The notes under the pieces were generated by a model, which was not told the DNA's origin, made no database searches, and saw only the letters and a list, made by a program, of their open reading frames with translations. Shown one piece after another: positions 9,701 through 17,304 of a stretch of 64,000 nucleotides of DNA (its first letter is position 1; every line of letters begins with the position of its first letter). The stretch comes from Actinomycetes bacterium (GTDB taxonomy: Bacteria; Actinomycetota; Actinomycetes; Propionibacteriales; Propionibacteriaceae): assembly GCA_023443125.1 (NCBI GenBank), contig JAEZVO010000065.1, positions 62,001 to 126,000 of the forward strand, written 5' to 3'. The position numbers and the translations under genes are program-made.

Positions 9701-9831
9701 CCGTCGACGAGCACCTCCAGCAGATCGCCGACGAGGTGCTCGCGACGTCGATCGAGCGAGTGGCCGAACTCCCCGACGCGGAGCACGTCGACGACGAGCT
9801 CGGCGTGGCGGCTGTGCTGCGGAAGGCCTGA
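6703..9831 (+). CDS. ileS: Isoleucyl-tRNA synthetase
   Basis: A 1042-aa class I aminoacyl-tRNA synthetase charging tRNA-Ile with isoleucine in the cytoplasm. The HIGH-like motif appears in PPTANGKPGTHH near residue 50, the editing (CP1) domain in the middle contains TTTPWTLVSNTAV, and KMSKHLGN lies near residue 601. The FYEGPPTANGKPG version with a C-terminal extension is the long actinobacterial/eukaryote-like IleRS type, often associated with mupirocin tolerance in that clade; the tolerance is inference. The start ATG and its GAAGG ribosome site lie inside the T-box sequestering helix. A strong hairpin terminator follows. Confidence 0.97.
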   Translation: MTYRAVDTQVNFPALEHEVLQLWQEQHTFEQSLERTKDAETWTFYEGPPTANGKPGTHHIEARVFKDLFPRYKTMRGFRVDRKAGWDCHGLPVELAVEKELGFTGKEDIEKYGIEPFNAKCRESVLRHVDAFTELTTRMGYWVNLDDAYVTMSTPYVESVWWALKQIFDKGLLEEDYRVAPYCPRCGTALSDHELAQGYEDVTDQSIYVRFPVASGPLADTADFLVWTTTPWTLVSNTAVAVHPEVSYVVATKEGERPVVVADPLFDAALGEGWERTGEAFVGKDMERWEYTRPFDLVEFPDKAHFVVLADYVTTEDGTGLVHQAPAFGADDMAVCRAYGLPFVNPIDNHGHFEEDVELVGETFFKDADAPLIDDLKARGLMFRVQSYEHSYPHCWRCHTPLIYYAMPSWYVRTTKLKERLLEENEKTNWYPDNVKHGRFGDWLNNNIDWALSRSRYWGTPLPIWRNVDDKDDLICIGSLAELGELAGRDLSELDPHRPFIDDVEITRDGKTYRRVPEVIDAWFDSGSMPFAQWGYPHAPGSKEKLEANYPADFICEAIDQTRGWFYSLMAVGTLVFDESSYHNVVCLGHILADDGRKMSKHLGNILEPIPLMDKHGADAVRWFMACSGSPWMARRVGDATIGETVRKVLITYWNTVSFLSLYARTNSWEPTGEAPAVASRHVLDRWLLSAAHALIRDVTDALDDFDTQRTGTLIANFVDLLSNWYVRRSRRRFWAGDPDAMWTLHEVLSIVTRLMAPITPFVTERVWQDLFVATDPTGPSSVHLAEWPEVDEALLDEGLEEAMAFTRRAVELGRAARAESKVKIRQALKRMLVPSTVFAKLSPELVEEIKQELNVAAVETFAEAGDIVDVFAKGNFRNLGKRFAQRTPKVAAAIAEARAAALAERLKAEGSATVVVDGEEVEITPDDVLLTERPREGWSVVNEQGETVALDLELTPELVKAGQVREVTRFVQEARKRSGLEVSDRISLLLAVADDLVDAVDEHLQQIADEVLATSIERVAELPDAEHVDDELGVAAVLRKA

Positions 9832-9862
9832 CGAGGCGCCCCCAGACGCTGCACTCGGAGAC

Positions 9863-9892
9863 GCGAGGGCACCCTGTGCAGGGTGCCCTCGC
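9863..9892. terminator. Bidirectional terminator between ileS and GH43
   Basis: A perfect 14-bp inverted repeat, GCGAGGGCACCCTG / CAGGGTGCCCTCGC, with a 2-nt loop, sits between two convergent genes (ileS ending at 9831 and the glycosidase ending at 9912). It is followed by a short T-run on the plus side (GTGTTTTC). Confidence 0.85.
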
Positions 9893-9911
9893 ACGTGTTT
9901 TCGGGCTCTCG

Positions 9912-12179
9912 TCAGACGCCGGTGCGCGGTAGACCTGCGCGCGGCGAGTCCCCACCTACGGGGGGCACCATCGTGCCCTGCGTCGGCTGGTCCGTTGGCT
10001 CGTCGGTCGGCTCGGGCTCTGCTTGCGTGCCCGCGACGAAAGTCCAGTTGTCGACCTCCATCAGCCGCTCGCCCTCGGGCCCGGCAAATACGAAGAACAC
10101 ATCATGGGTGCCGCTGGCCCCAGCCAATGGTGCGGACACCTCGGTCCACTCGCCGACGGGTGCGTTGACATCGATGGTGGCAACGAGCCGTCCCGTCGGA
10201 GAGTCGAGCCTCACCTCGATCTGGCCGCCGGTGGTCAGGGGCTTCACCGATGCTCGGACTCGTTCCGCACGGGCGCCCAAGGCGACACTGGACAGCCCTG
10301 CGAAATCGCCGTCGTCGATTTGTGTGAGTACGGTATTGCCCGCCCCGTTGTGTTGCGGGAACTCGACGGACTCACGATCCGACGGCAAAGTGGCGATGCC
10401 AGACTGCCAGGCAAGCGTCTCGGCTTCGAACGTCCGGAAGGGGTCGAAGTCTTGAATCTGCTCCACGCCAGATCGCGTGCCCTCAACCTCGCGGATGGTG
10501 CCATCTTCATTGAAGGAGATCTCATCGAGGTGGACGCTGCGGAAATTGACCGTGCGTCCGTCGTTCAGCGCGTCCCCCCAAGCAATGCCGCGTGTCTGGG
10601 TGTGATAGGCGAAGTAGTCCTTGCCTCGGTAGCTAAAGATGTCCGAGTGATTGTTGCCACCGGACTTCGGGAACCACTTGCCGTGCGATGCGAAGGCAGT
10701 GCCTGCGAACTGGCCCCGGGTGAGCTCCATGGGGCTGTCGGAAATCATGTACGCGATCTCACCACGCCCCGGATAGCCCTGTCCCTCGATGGCCTTGTCG
10801 GCGAACCGTTGGTCTCCGACAACGAAGTTGGAGGAGTACGAGTAGTAGTACCGCCCGTCCTTCTTGAACATCGAGGATGCCTCGAACATGCCGGGAGCAT
10901 CGATCTCGGTGATGCCTGCCCCTGACGGATCAGCCAGTCTTGAGTAGTCATTGGGGTCCAGCTTCACCACTCGGGTCGACTTCGGGTGGTACGGATCCTG
11001 CACGTGGTCCCAGTTTCCACCGAAGTAGAGGAACGGCTGGCCGTCATCGTCGACGAAGACCTCGGGATCGAAGAGCCACATGCCTCGCGGGAATTCCACC
11101 GGGTTGTTCTGGCTGATCAGCATTCTCCCGTTTGGATCCGTCCACGGGCCCAAAGGCGACCCTCCCACAATCACACCGGTGCCAGAGCCGCCGTTGCAGA
11201 AGAAGAGGTAGACCTCTTCCTTACCGTCGCCGTCTGGATCGCCAGAGATTGCGGCTGGCGCCCACGAGTTGCCGGCCCATTTGGCCACTCCGTCAGGGCC
11301 GGCCACCGGGATCGTCCCATGGTCGACCCAGTTGACCATGTCGTCGGTCGAGATGACCTCGAGCGTGTTGATGCGATCATATCCCCCGTCCTGCAATGGA
11401 AGACCGTTCTCGCGCTTGGCTGCGGTCCGATACTGCTGGTCGTCGCTCGTTGCGTAGATGTACAGCCGTCCCTGGAAGATGACGTGGTGAGGATCGGCCC
11501 CGAACTTGTGGCCAGTCAGGGGGTTGTGATCGCCCAGTTCCTTGACCAACACGTCTTCCACACTGCCCTGTGTCGTCGGCTGTCCCCCGGGCTCATCTCC
11601 CGCATCAAGGCGAACGACGGACACGTTGTCGACGAGGAACGGGACCGTGGACGACCACGGAGTCTCGATCTGGAAGTGGCCGAAAACGGTGTTGACGTGG
11701 TTCTCCCCGTAGTTCGGGGAGTCGCTGGGCACGAATTCTAAGCTGTACTCCGACCAGTCCCCTTGCGGGATGGGTTTGATCGCATTCCGTGCGGCGACGC
11801 ACCCGCCCGACGCCGGACAGAACGCGAACCCAAAAGGCTCGCTGGGGGCACCGTCGGTGTGCTTGATCCTGGCCGTCACACGGTATGAGCCGTCATGATC
11901 CAGGGGCTCGATGAGCGTCCCCTTGAGCCCATGGAAGAACTGGGTGCGCTCGCTCAGATGTCCGCTCGCTTGACCGGAATATGCCTCATCACTGAGACGC
12001 AGTACACCTCCGTTGCCAGCGGCCCAGCCTGTGAGCCCGTCTTCGAATCCGGGATTCGCCACGAGGTTCGCCTCCGCCGGTCCCGCAATGCCAGGACCCG
12101 CGCCGACACCTGCCAGTGCGAGACCGAGGGAGAGGGCCGACGCCACCAATCCGTTGCCGCTGCTACGCGACTTCGCCAT
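9912..12179 (-). CDS. Secreted GH43 glycosidase with two CBMs
   Basis: A 755-aa protein. A Sec signal covers about residues 1-37 (GNGLVASALSLGLALAGVG). A CBM4/9-like sandwich follows (NLVANPGFEDGLTGW, about 38-190), then a GH43 five-bladed propeller (about 210-575) with catalytic candidates in FGADPHHVIFQGRLYIYATS and MFEASSMFKKDGRYYYSYS, and a CBM6-like domain (about 585-715, starting FEAETLAW). The last 35 residues are acidic/Pro-rich and end GLPRTGV at the stop, a sortase-like motif with no membrane anchor. GH43 enzymes with CBM6 usually cut arabinose or xylose side chains from arabinoxylan or arabinan. AAGGAG precedes the ATG. It lies downstream of the sugar importer with its own operator at 12301. 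Confidence 0.9.
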   Translation of the reverse strand: MAKSRSSGNGLVASALSLGLALAGVGAGPGIAGPAEANLVANPGFEDGLTGWAAGNGGVLRLSDEAYSGQASGHLSERTQFFHGLKGTLIEPLDHDGSYRVTARIKHTDGAPSEPFGFAFCPASGGCVAARNAIKPIPQGDWSEYSLEFVPSDSPNYGENHVNTVFGHFQIETPWSSTVPFLVDNVSVVRLDAGDEPGGQPTTQGSVEDVLVKELGDHNPLTGHKFGADPHHVIFQGRLYIYATSDDQQYRTAAKRENGLPLQDGGYDRINTLEVISTDDMVNWVDHGTIPVAGPDGVAKWAGNSWAPAAISGDPDGDGKEEVYLFFCNGGSGTGVIVGGSPLGPWTDPNGRMLISQNNPVEFPRGMWLFDPEVFVDDDGQPFLYFGGNWDHVQDPYHPKSTRVVKLDPNDYSRLADPSGAGITEIDAPGMFEASSMFKKDGRYYYSYSSNFVVGDQRFADKAIEGQGYPGRGEIAYMISDSPMELTRGQFAGTAFASHGKWFPKSGGNNHSDIFSYRGKDYFAYHTQTRGIAWGDALNDGRTVNFRSVHLDEISFNEDGTIREVEGTRSGVEQIQDFDPFRTFEAETLAWQSGIATLPSDRESVEFPQHNGAGNTVLTQIDDGDFAGLSSVALGARAERVRASVKPLTTGGQIEVRLDSPTGRLVATIDVNAPVGEWTEVSAPLAGASGTHDVFFVFAGPEGERLMEVDNWTFVAGTQAEPEPTDEPTDQPTQGTMVPPVGGDSPRAGLPRTGV

Positions 12180-12299
12180 CTCATTGCTCCTTTGCCACGA
12201 GTGTTGTCACCTCTGCGACGATTCGAGAGGTCTCCTTCGCTGTGCACCCATGCCTCGGCACCAGAACCAGACGTCGCCCCGAGGTGGGCGAGGGCACAA

Positions 12300-12314
12300 A
12301 TGTTACCGGTCACC
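12300..12314 (-). promoter_or_regulatory. LacI-type operator upstream of GH43
   Basis: TGTTACCGGTCACC (12301-12314) is a near-palindrome centred on CC/GG about 120 bp upstream of the GH43 start. It matches sites at 17245-17271 and 29264-29277. On the minus strand its edge provides TAACAT, a possible -10 box; no good -35 is visible. Confidence 0.6.
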
Positions 12315-12427
12315 GGGTTTGTCGGCAGCGAAAGTGGAGAATTCGCAGGCGTTGTCGTCCAGCACGACGGCACGGGGCGGGACCCGGCACTGGCCGAGCC
12401 CCGCCCCGTGGTGGGAGGTGCGGATGG

Positions 12428-13450
12428 TCACTCCCGTTGGCGCGCCATCACCGCGCGCTGTAGCAGCACGAACAGGAGGAGGATCGCTCCGGTAATGATT
12501 GTGGTGGTCTCAGGCGGAATACCACCGTCTCGAGTGATGAGGACATTCATGAGACCGAGGACGAGCGCGCCGACCACAGATCCCAAGACGTAGCCAACGC
12601 CACCGGTCAGCAGCGTGCCGCCAATGACCGTCGCGGCGATCGCGTCCAGTTCCCAGCCAATGCCCGTGATGTTTTGAGCGATACCCAGTCGGGAGGTGTA
12701 CACCACCGCCGCGAGGCCAGCGAGCAACCCGCTGATGATGTAGACCATCATCTTCGTCCGGTGCACCGGCAGGCCCATGAGCTGAGCCGACTGCTCTGAT
12801 CCGCCGATGGCATAGACCGTTCGGCCCATGCGTGTGCGATGCAGGACGAACACCGCGACGGTCACCACGACGATGGCGATAATCACGCCGGGTGTGATGA
12901 CCAGGTCATTCACTTTCGGGCCATCCACCAATTTGATGTTTGTGGCTAGTACTCGCATCGGTGACTCATCGGGCAGCCGTTCGGGCACGGTGCTGAGGAT
13001 AGACGCGATCCCACGCGCAAGGAACATCATCGCCAGTGTCGCGATGAAGGGCTGAACATTGAAGTACTGGATGAGGATGCCTGAGGCGAGTCCGAACAAG
13101 CCTCCCACGGCGATCATCAGCACCATCACGAGCCAGGCATTCCATCCGGCATTAATGAGCAGCACACCCATCACGGAGGTGAGGGCGATGACCGCTCCGA
13201 CGGAGAGATCGATCCCTCCGGTGATGATCACGAACGTCAATCCTACTGCGAGGATGATGAGGTGTGAGTTGTTGATGAGGAGGTTGGAGATCGAGTTCAT
13301 CTGGACGATGCGCCCGTAGGCGGCTTCGCCATAGATGATCATGCCGACGAAGATCGCGACAGCGGCAAGCGTCGGTAGGTGTTCCAGACGGATAGGGATC
13401 CGACGTTCCTTCTTAGCCACCACAGACTTGCTTTCGGCTACGACGTTCAT
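12428..13450 (-). CDS. Sugar ABC permease (YjfF/RbsC type)
   Basis: A 340-aa inner-membrane permease of the BPD_transp_2 (ribose/galactofuranose) family with about nine to ten hydrophobic segments. The family hallmark sequence is visible: FVIITGGIDLSVGAVIALTS near residue 80, and an AIAATVIGGTLLTGGVGYVLGS loop near 270 that contacts the ATPase. ATG overlaps the previous permease stop (ATGA). It forms the heterodimeric membrane channel with the adjacent permease. By similarity of the binding protein to YtfQ, the likely cargo is a furanose sugar such as galactofuranose or arabinose. Confidence 0.9.
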   Translation of the reverse strand: MNVVAESKSVVAKKERRIPIRLEHLPTLAAVAIFVGMIIYGEAAYGRIVQMNSISNLLINNSHLIILAVGLTFVIITGGIDLSVGAVIALTSVMGVLLINAGWNAWLVMVLMIAVGGLFGLASGILIQYFNVQPFIATLAMMFLARGIASILSTVPERLPDESPMRVLATNIKLVDGPKVNDLVITPGVIIAIVVVTVAVFVLHRTRMGRTVYAIGGSEQSAQLMGLPVHRTKMMVYIISGLLAGLAAVVYTSRLGIAQNITGIGWELDAIAATVIGGTLLTGGVGYVLGSVVGALVLGLMNVLITRDGGIPPETTTIITGAILLLFVLLQRAVMARQRE

Positions 13451-14520
13451 GCCGCGACCTCCTTCTCCTCAGATTGGTTGGCGGCCTTCGTCCGGCGACG
13501 CCGCTGGAAGGACTGCCGCACTCGCTCGGACTGCAGCAGGCACAAAATGACGATGACGATCGCCTTGAACGCCGGAGTCGCAGATGAAGAGATGCCGAGG
13601 AACACGACGGTCTTGTCTAGGGTGGCGATCAGCAGCGCGCCGATCGTTGCACCTGCGATATTGAATTTGCCGCCGGCTAGGCTCGTCCCACCGATGACGA
13701 CCGCAAGAATCGCATCCATTTCCATTTGGTCGCCAGTCTTTGCCACATCGACGGTCATTACGCTCGCTGTTGCAAAAACGCCGGCTAGGCCAGCCATAAG
13801 ACCGCTGATCGAATATACCGAGAGCAACAACCCGCGACGGTTCACACCTGCCATGCGTGCCGCCGTCGGGTCCATGCCGATCGATTCGATCATGAGCCCC
13901 AGCGCACTGCGACGAACGAGCACTGCAATGAGCACGACGATGGCGAGTGCCAACAGAAATACCACGGGCAAGCCTAAGACGTACCCGTTGGCGATCCAGC
14001 GAAACGCGTCATTGTTGCCGGCAGTGTTCTGGCCTCCCGTGACGACTTTGGCGATGCCGCGCCCAGCCATCATCATCACGAGCGTCGAGATGAAGGGCTG
14101 CAGTCCGACCACGGAGACGAGGAACCCATTAAATAGGCCGAGCACCAACGTGAGACCCAACGCCATGCCCAGGGCGAGCAGTGCGGAGCCAAGGGTGTTC
14201 GGCGCGGTCGACAGGAATTCCATCGACACAGCCCCCGCGACGACCATGAGGGACCCAACCGACAGGTCGATGCCGCTGGTGGCGATCACGAGGCACATGC
14301 CGACGGCGATCATCATCACCGGAGCAGCGGCTCGCAGAATATCAATCAAGTTGCCGACGAGCGCGCCGTTGCTCGAGTTGTACCCAATGGAGAGATAGCT
14401 CGGATCCTTGATCATGTTCACCACGAGCAACAACAGGATCGCGAGGACGCCACCCACATACTGATTCTTGAGGAAGCCATGCAGACGAGATTCCGACTTC
14501 CGAGTCGTAGCCGCGCTCAT
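13447..14520 (-). CDS. Sugar ABC permease (YtfT type)
   Basis: A 357-aa permease paralogous to its neighbour. The signature CLVIATSGIDLSVGSLMVVA lies near residue 80, and ILAVVIGGTSLAGGKFNIAGA near 270. It carries an N-terminal charged extension and a basic C-terminal tail. The start overlaps the ATPase stop by four bases, and its own stop overlaps the next permease start, so the three are co-translated. The two unequal permeases match the YtfT/YjfF arrangement of the E. coli galactofuranose importer. Confidence 0.9.
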   Translation of the reverse strand: MSAATTRKSESRLHGFLKNQYVGGVLAILLLLVVNMIKDPSYLSIGYNSSNGALVGNLIDILRAAAPVMMIAVGMCLVIATSGIDLSVGSLMVVAGAVSMEFLSTAPNTLGSALLALGMALGLTLVLGLFNGFLVSVVGLQPFISTLVMMMAGRGIAKVVTGGQNTAGNNDAFRWIANGYVLGLPVVFLLALAIVVLIAVLVRRSALGLMIESIGMDPTAARMAGVNRRGLLLSVYSISGLMAGLAGVFATASVMTVDVAKTGDQMEMDAILAVVIGGTSLAGGKFNIAGATIGALLIATLDKTVVFLGISSSATPAFKAIVIVILCLLQSERVRQSFQRRRRTKAANQSEEKEVAA

Positions 14521-16064
14521 GAGGCACTCCCTTCTTTCACGTGTTCCGCTGCGTCGTTGGCAATCACTGAGACGATCGACTCGGCTGACAGCGAACCGTC
14601 GTTATCCAATTCTGCGATGAGACGATGGTCCTTAAGCACCAAGATACGGTTACTCAGCCGGACTACTTCTTCGAGTTCCGACGAGATGAAGATCACAGCG
14701 ACGCCTTCAGCTGCCAGCTGCAGTACCTGCTCTTGGATCTCTGCCTTCGCGCCAACATCGATGCCGCGGGTTGGCTCGTCGAGGATCAACACGTCCGGTT
14801 TGGTGGCAAGCCAACGTCCGAGCAGTGCCTTCTGCTGGTTACCACCAGACAGGTTTCGGATCGGACGCCCCGGGTCTGCAGGACGAACGTTCAGGTCCTT
14901 GATGTAGCGCGTGACGAGCTCGTCGGCCTCCCGACGAGGCACCGGGCGAGCCCAACCACGCTTGCTCTGCAACGCGAGGAGGATGTTCTCACGCACAGAC
15001 AGATCTCGGATAATGCCCTCGTCACGACGGTTCTCGCTCGACAACGCGATCCGGTGGGCGAGGCCAGCCGCGGGTGTCTTGATGTCCACCTTCTTGCCAT
15101 GCACGGATACCTCACCCGAATCGGCACGATCCGCGCCATAGACGAGCCGGGCGAGCTCCGTCCGCCCCGATCCAAGCAACCCAGCGATGCCCAATACCTC
15201 ACCTTTGCGGAGGACCACATCGACGGGCTTGATCGCTCCCTTTCGACCGAGAGAGCGTGCTTCGTACACGACTTCCGCGTCGCTCAGGTCACGACGTTCC
15301 TTGCTCGAACCGAGTGCTTCGAGCGTCGCGACGTCCTTGCCGATCATGGCCGAGATCAGCTGCTGACGCGGCAGGTCTTTCGTCATGTGCTCGCCGATGA
15401 ACTGCCCGTTGCGCAGGATCGTCATTCGATCACTAATGGCATAGACCTGGTCAAGGAAGTGAGAGACAAACAGAATCGCAACGCCCTCTTCGCGCAGCTG
15501 GCGGATAACACCAAACAGCTGCTCAACCTCGTCGCTGTCGAGGCTGGACGTTGGTTCGTCAAGAATGAGCACACGGCAGTTCGTCACCATGGAGCGACTG
15601 ATCGCGACGAGCTGCTGCATCGCCAGCGACAGGGCTGACAATGGCTGCCGCGGGTCGATGTGTTCGAGGCCAAGCTTGGCGAGGGTTTCAGAGGCACGCT
15701 GGTATGTGCGCTTCCAATCGATGCTGAACGCGCCCCTCGTCTCATGGCCCAGCATGACGTTCTCACCGACGGTGAGGTTGGTGCAGAGGTTAACCTCTTG
15801 GTACACCGTGGAGATGCCCGCAGCCTGCGCATCGGCAGTGCCGTTGATCTTCAATTCCTTGCCGTCGAGGAGGACGGTGCCTTCATCGACGGTGTAGACG
15901 CCGGTGAGCGCCTTGATGAGTGTCGACTTCCCCGCGCCGTTCTCACCCATCAGGGTGTGAACTTCGCCGGGAAAGAGACGGAAATCCACATTATCTAGGG
16001 CTTTCACACCCGGGAACGTAATCGAGATGCCCTGCATCTCGACAATAGGCAATGGAGCAACCAT
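14517..16064 (-). CDS. Sugar ABC importer ATPase, two domains
   Basis: A 515-aa duplicated ATPase of the RbsA/MglA/YtfR class. The N-terminal half has Walker A GENGAGKSTLIK near residue 40 and VLILDEPTSSLD; the C-terminal half has the usual degenerate Walker A (GLLGSGRTELA), LSGGNQQKALLGRW and VLILDEPTRGIDVGAK. ATG 16064 is preferred over the GTG one codon upstream because GAGGAGG is then 6 nt away. It energises the two permeases encoded just after it. Confidence 0.93.
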   Translation of the reverse strand: MVAPLPIVEMQGISITFPGVKALDNVDFRLFPGEVHTLMGENGAGKSTLIKALTGVYTVDEGTVLLDGKELKINGTADAQAAGISTVYQEVNLCTNLTVGENVMLGHETRGAFSIDWKRTYQRASETLAKLGLEHIDPRQPLSALSLAMQQLVAISRSMVTNCRVLILDEPTSSLDSDEVEQLFGVIRQLREEGVAILFVSHFLDQVYAISDRMTILRNGQFIGEHMTKDLPRQQLISAMIGKDVATLEALGSSKERRDLSDAEVVYEARSLGRKGAIKPVDVVLRKGEVLGIAGLLGSGRTELARLVYGADRADSGEVSVHGKKVDIKTPAAGLAHRIALSSENRRDEGIIRDLSVRENILLALQSKRGWARPVPRREADELVTRYIKDLNVRPADPGRPIRNLSGGNQQKALLGRWLATKPDVLILDEPTRGIDVGAKAEIQEQVLQLAAEGVAVIFISSELEEVVRLSNRILVLKDHRLIAELDNDGSLSAESIVSVIANDAAEHVKEGSAS

Positions 16065-16154
16065 CACCGACCTCCTCGCTGGCCCGCCGTGCAGGCCGTG
16101 AGTGTGGTGCGTGGGTTACCGCGTTGGCAGCCCACACACCACACGGTGCAGATG

Positions 16155-17153
16155 TCAGAACTTACGCTCGGGCAGGGCCTCCGACGCCGCTTCAGGCGAG
16201 TCGAAGGTCGCGCTCTCGACGATGATGTATGGCTCGACATCTTCACCCTTGAGTGTCTTCTCGACGACGTCGAGGGCAGTCTCACCGAACAACGGGTTGT
16301 ACTCGGCGACGAAGCTCAGCTTGCCATCTGCGAGGGCTTGGAGGGCGTTCTTAGTGCCATCAATCGTGGCAACCTTGACGTCCTCGCCTGGCGTGAGCCC
16401 AGCCTCTTCGATGGCCTGAACAGCACCCAGACCCATCTCGTCGTTCTGTGCGAAGACGAGCTGGACGTCGTTGCCCTCCGACTTCAACACTGTCTCGAAC
16501 ACGCTCTTGGCCTCTTCCGTCGACCAGTTTGCGGTCTGAGCGCCGACCTTCTCGAACTTCGAGTTGCCGCTCATAACCTCGTCCCAGCCTTCATTACGTT
16601 CGTTCACCACAGAGACGCCTGCGGGGCCTTCGAGCGTGAAGTACTTGCCGCCGTCGGGCAGCGCCGAGGCGGCCCATTCAGCCACAGACTTGGACACCTG
16701 CTTGTTGTCCGGCGCGATACGGGTTACGTACAGGTCGGTGTTATCCGGCTCGATGCCGCGGTCAATCAGGACGACGGGGATCTCCGCCTCTTGAGCACGC
16801 TTGAGCGAATCTTCCCAGCCAGAGCCTTCGGTGGCCGACAACAGGATGATGTCCACTCCCTCATCGACGAACGATGTGAAGGAGTCGATCTGTGACTTCT
16901 GGTCCAACTTGGCCGCCGGGGCGTACTTGAGTTCGTAGCCCTTATCCTTCGTGAAAGTGTCCTGGATGTTCTGCTCATTGGCCTTGCGCCATCCGCCCTC
17001 TGGGCCTACCGCCACGAAGCCAATCGTGGTGACGCCGTCGCCGTCGTCACCGCCCTTGCCGCCTTCATCTCCACCGCAGGCAGCGAGACCCAGGGTGAGG
17101 GCTCCTGCCGCCAGAAGCGCCAAGGGGGTCCGCAAGCACTTATTTCGAATCAT
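16155..17153 (-). CDS. Sugar-binding lipoprotein, YtfQ-like
   Basis: A 332-aa periplasmic-binding-protein type I lipoprotein. The start is ATG 17151-17153 behind GAGGAG; an upstream in-frame extension is not needed. The signal ends in a lipobox (LGLAAC, Cys near 27), followed by a Gly/Asp linker. Recognition as YtfQ-like rests on the pattern IGFVAVGPEGGWRKANEQN, SATEGSGWEDSLKRAQEAEI and NDEMGLGAVQAIEEAG, which parallels the E. coli galactofuranose-binding protein. In this locus, next to three GH43 enzymes, arabinofuranose or arabino-oligosaccharides are plausible cargo. The gene heads the importer operon and has its own promoter with two operators. Confidence 0.9.
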   Translation of the reverse strand: MIRNKCLRTPLALLAAGALTLGLAACGGDEGGKGGDDGDGVTTIGFVAVGPEGGWRKANEQNIQDTFTKDKGYELKYAPAAKLDQKSQIDSFTSFVDEGVDIILLSATEGSGWEDSLKRAQEAEIPVVLIDRGIEPDNTDLYVTRIAPDNKQVSKSVAEWAASALPDGGKYFTLEGPAGVSVVNERNEGWDEVMSGNSKFEKVGAQTANWSTEEAKSVFETVLKSEGNDVQLVFAQNDEMGLGAVQAIEEAGLTPGEDVKVATIDGTKNALQALADGKLSFVAEYNPLFGETALDVVEKTLKGEDVEPYIIVESATFDSPEAASEALPERKF

Positions 17154-17243
17154 GCTTTTCTCCTCGAGAACCGAGCTGCCATCCGCCATGGATGCTGCTC
17201 AACGTTAGGTTGATGATGCACGCGATGCTGCGTGACACAATGA

Positions 17244-17272
17244 ATGTTACCGTGAACATTGACCGGTAACAA
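17244..17272 (-). promoter_or_regulatory. Promoter with tandem operators for the importer
   Basis: On the minus strand TTGTTA (17267-17272) and TAACAT (17244-17249) are separated by 17 bp, a good sigma-70-like promoter. Two operator-like palindromes overlap it completely: 17245-17258 (TGTTACCGTGAACA) and 17258-17271 (reverse strand TGTTACCGGTCAAT). This layout predicts tight repression by the LacI protein at 18855. Confidence 0.7.
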
Positions 17273-17304
17273 GGGCCTTGCAGAACTACTTGCTAACGAT
17301 TTGG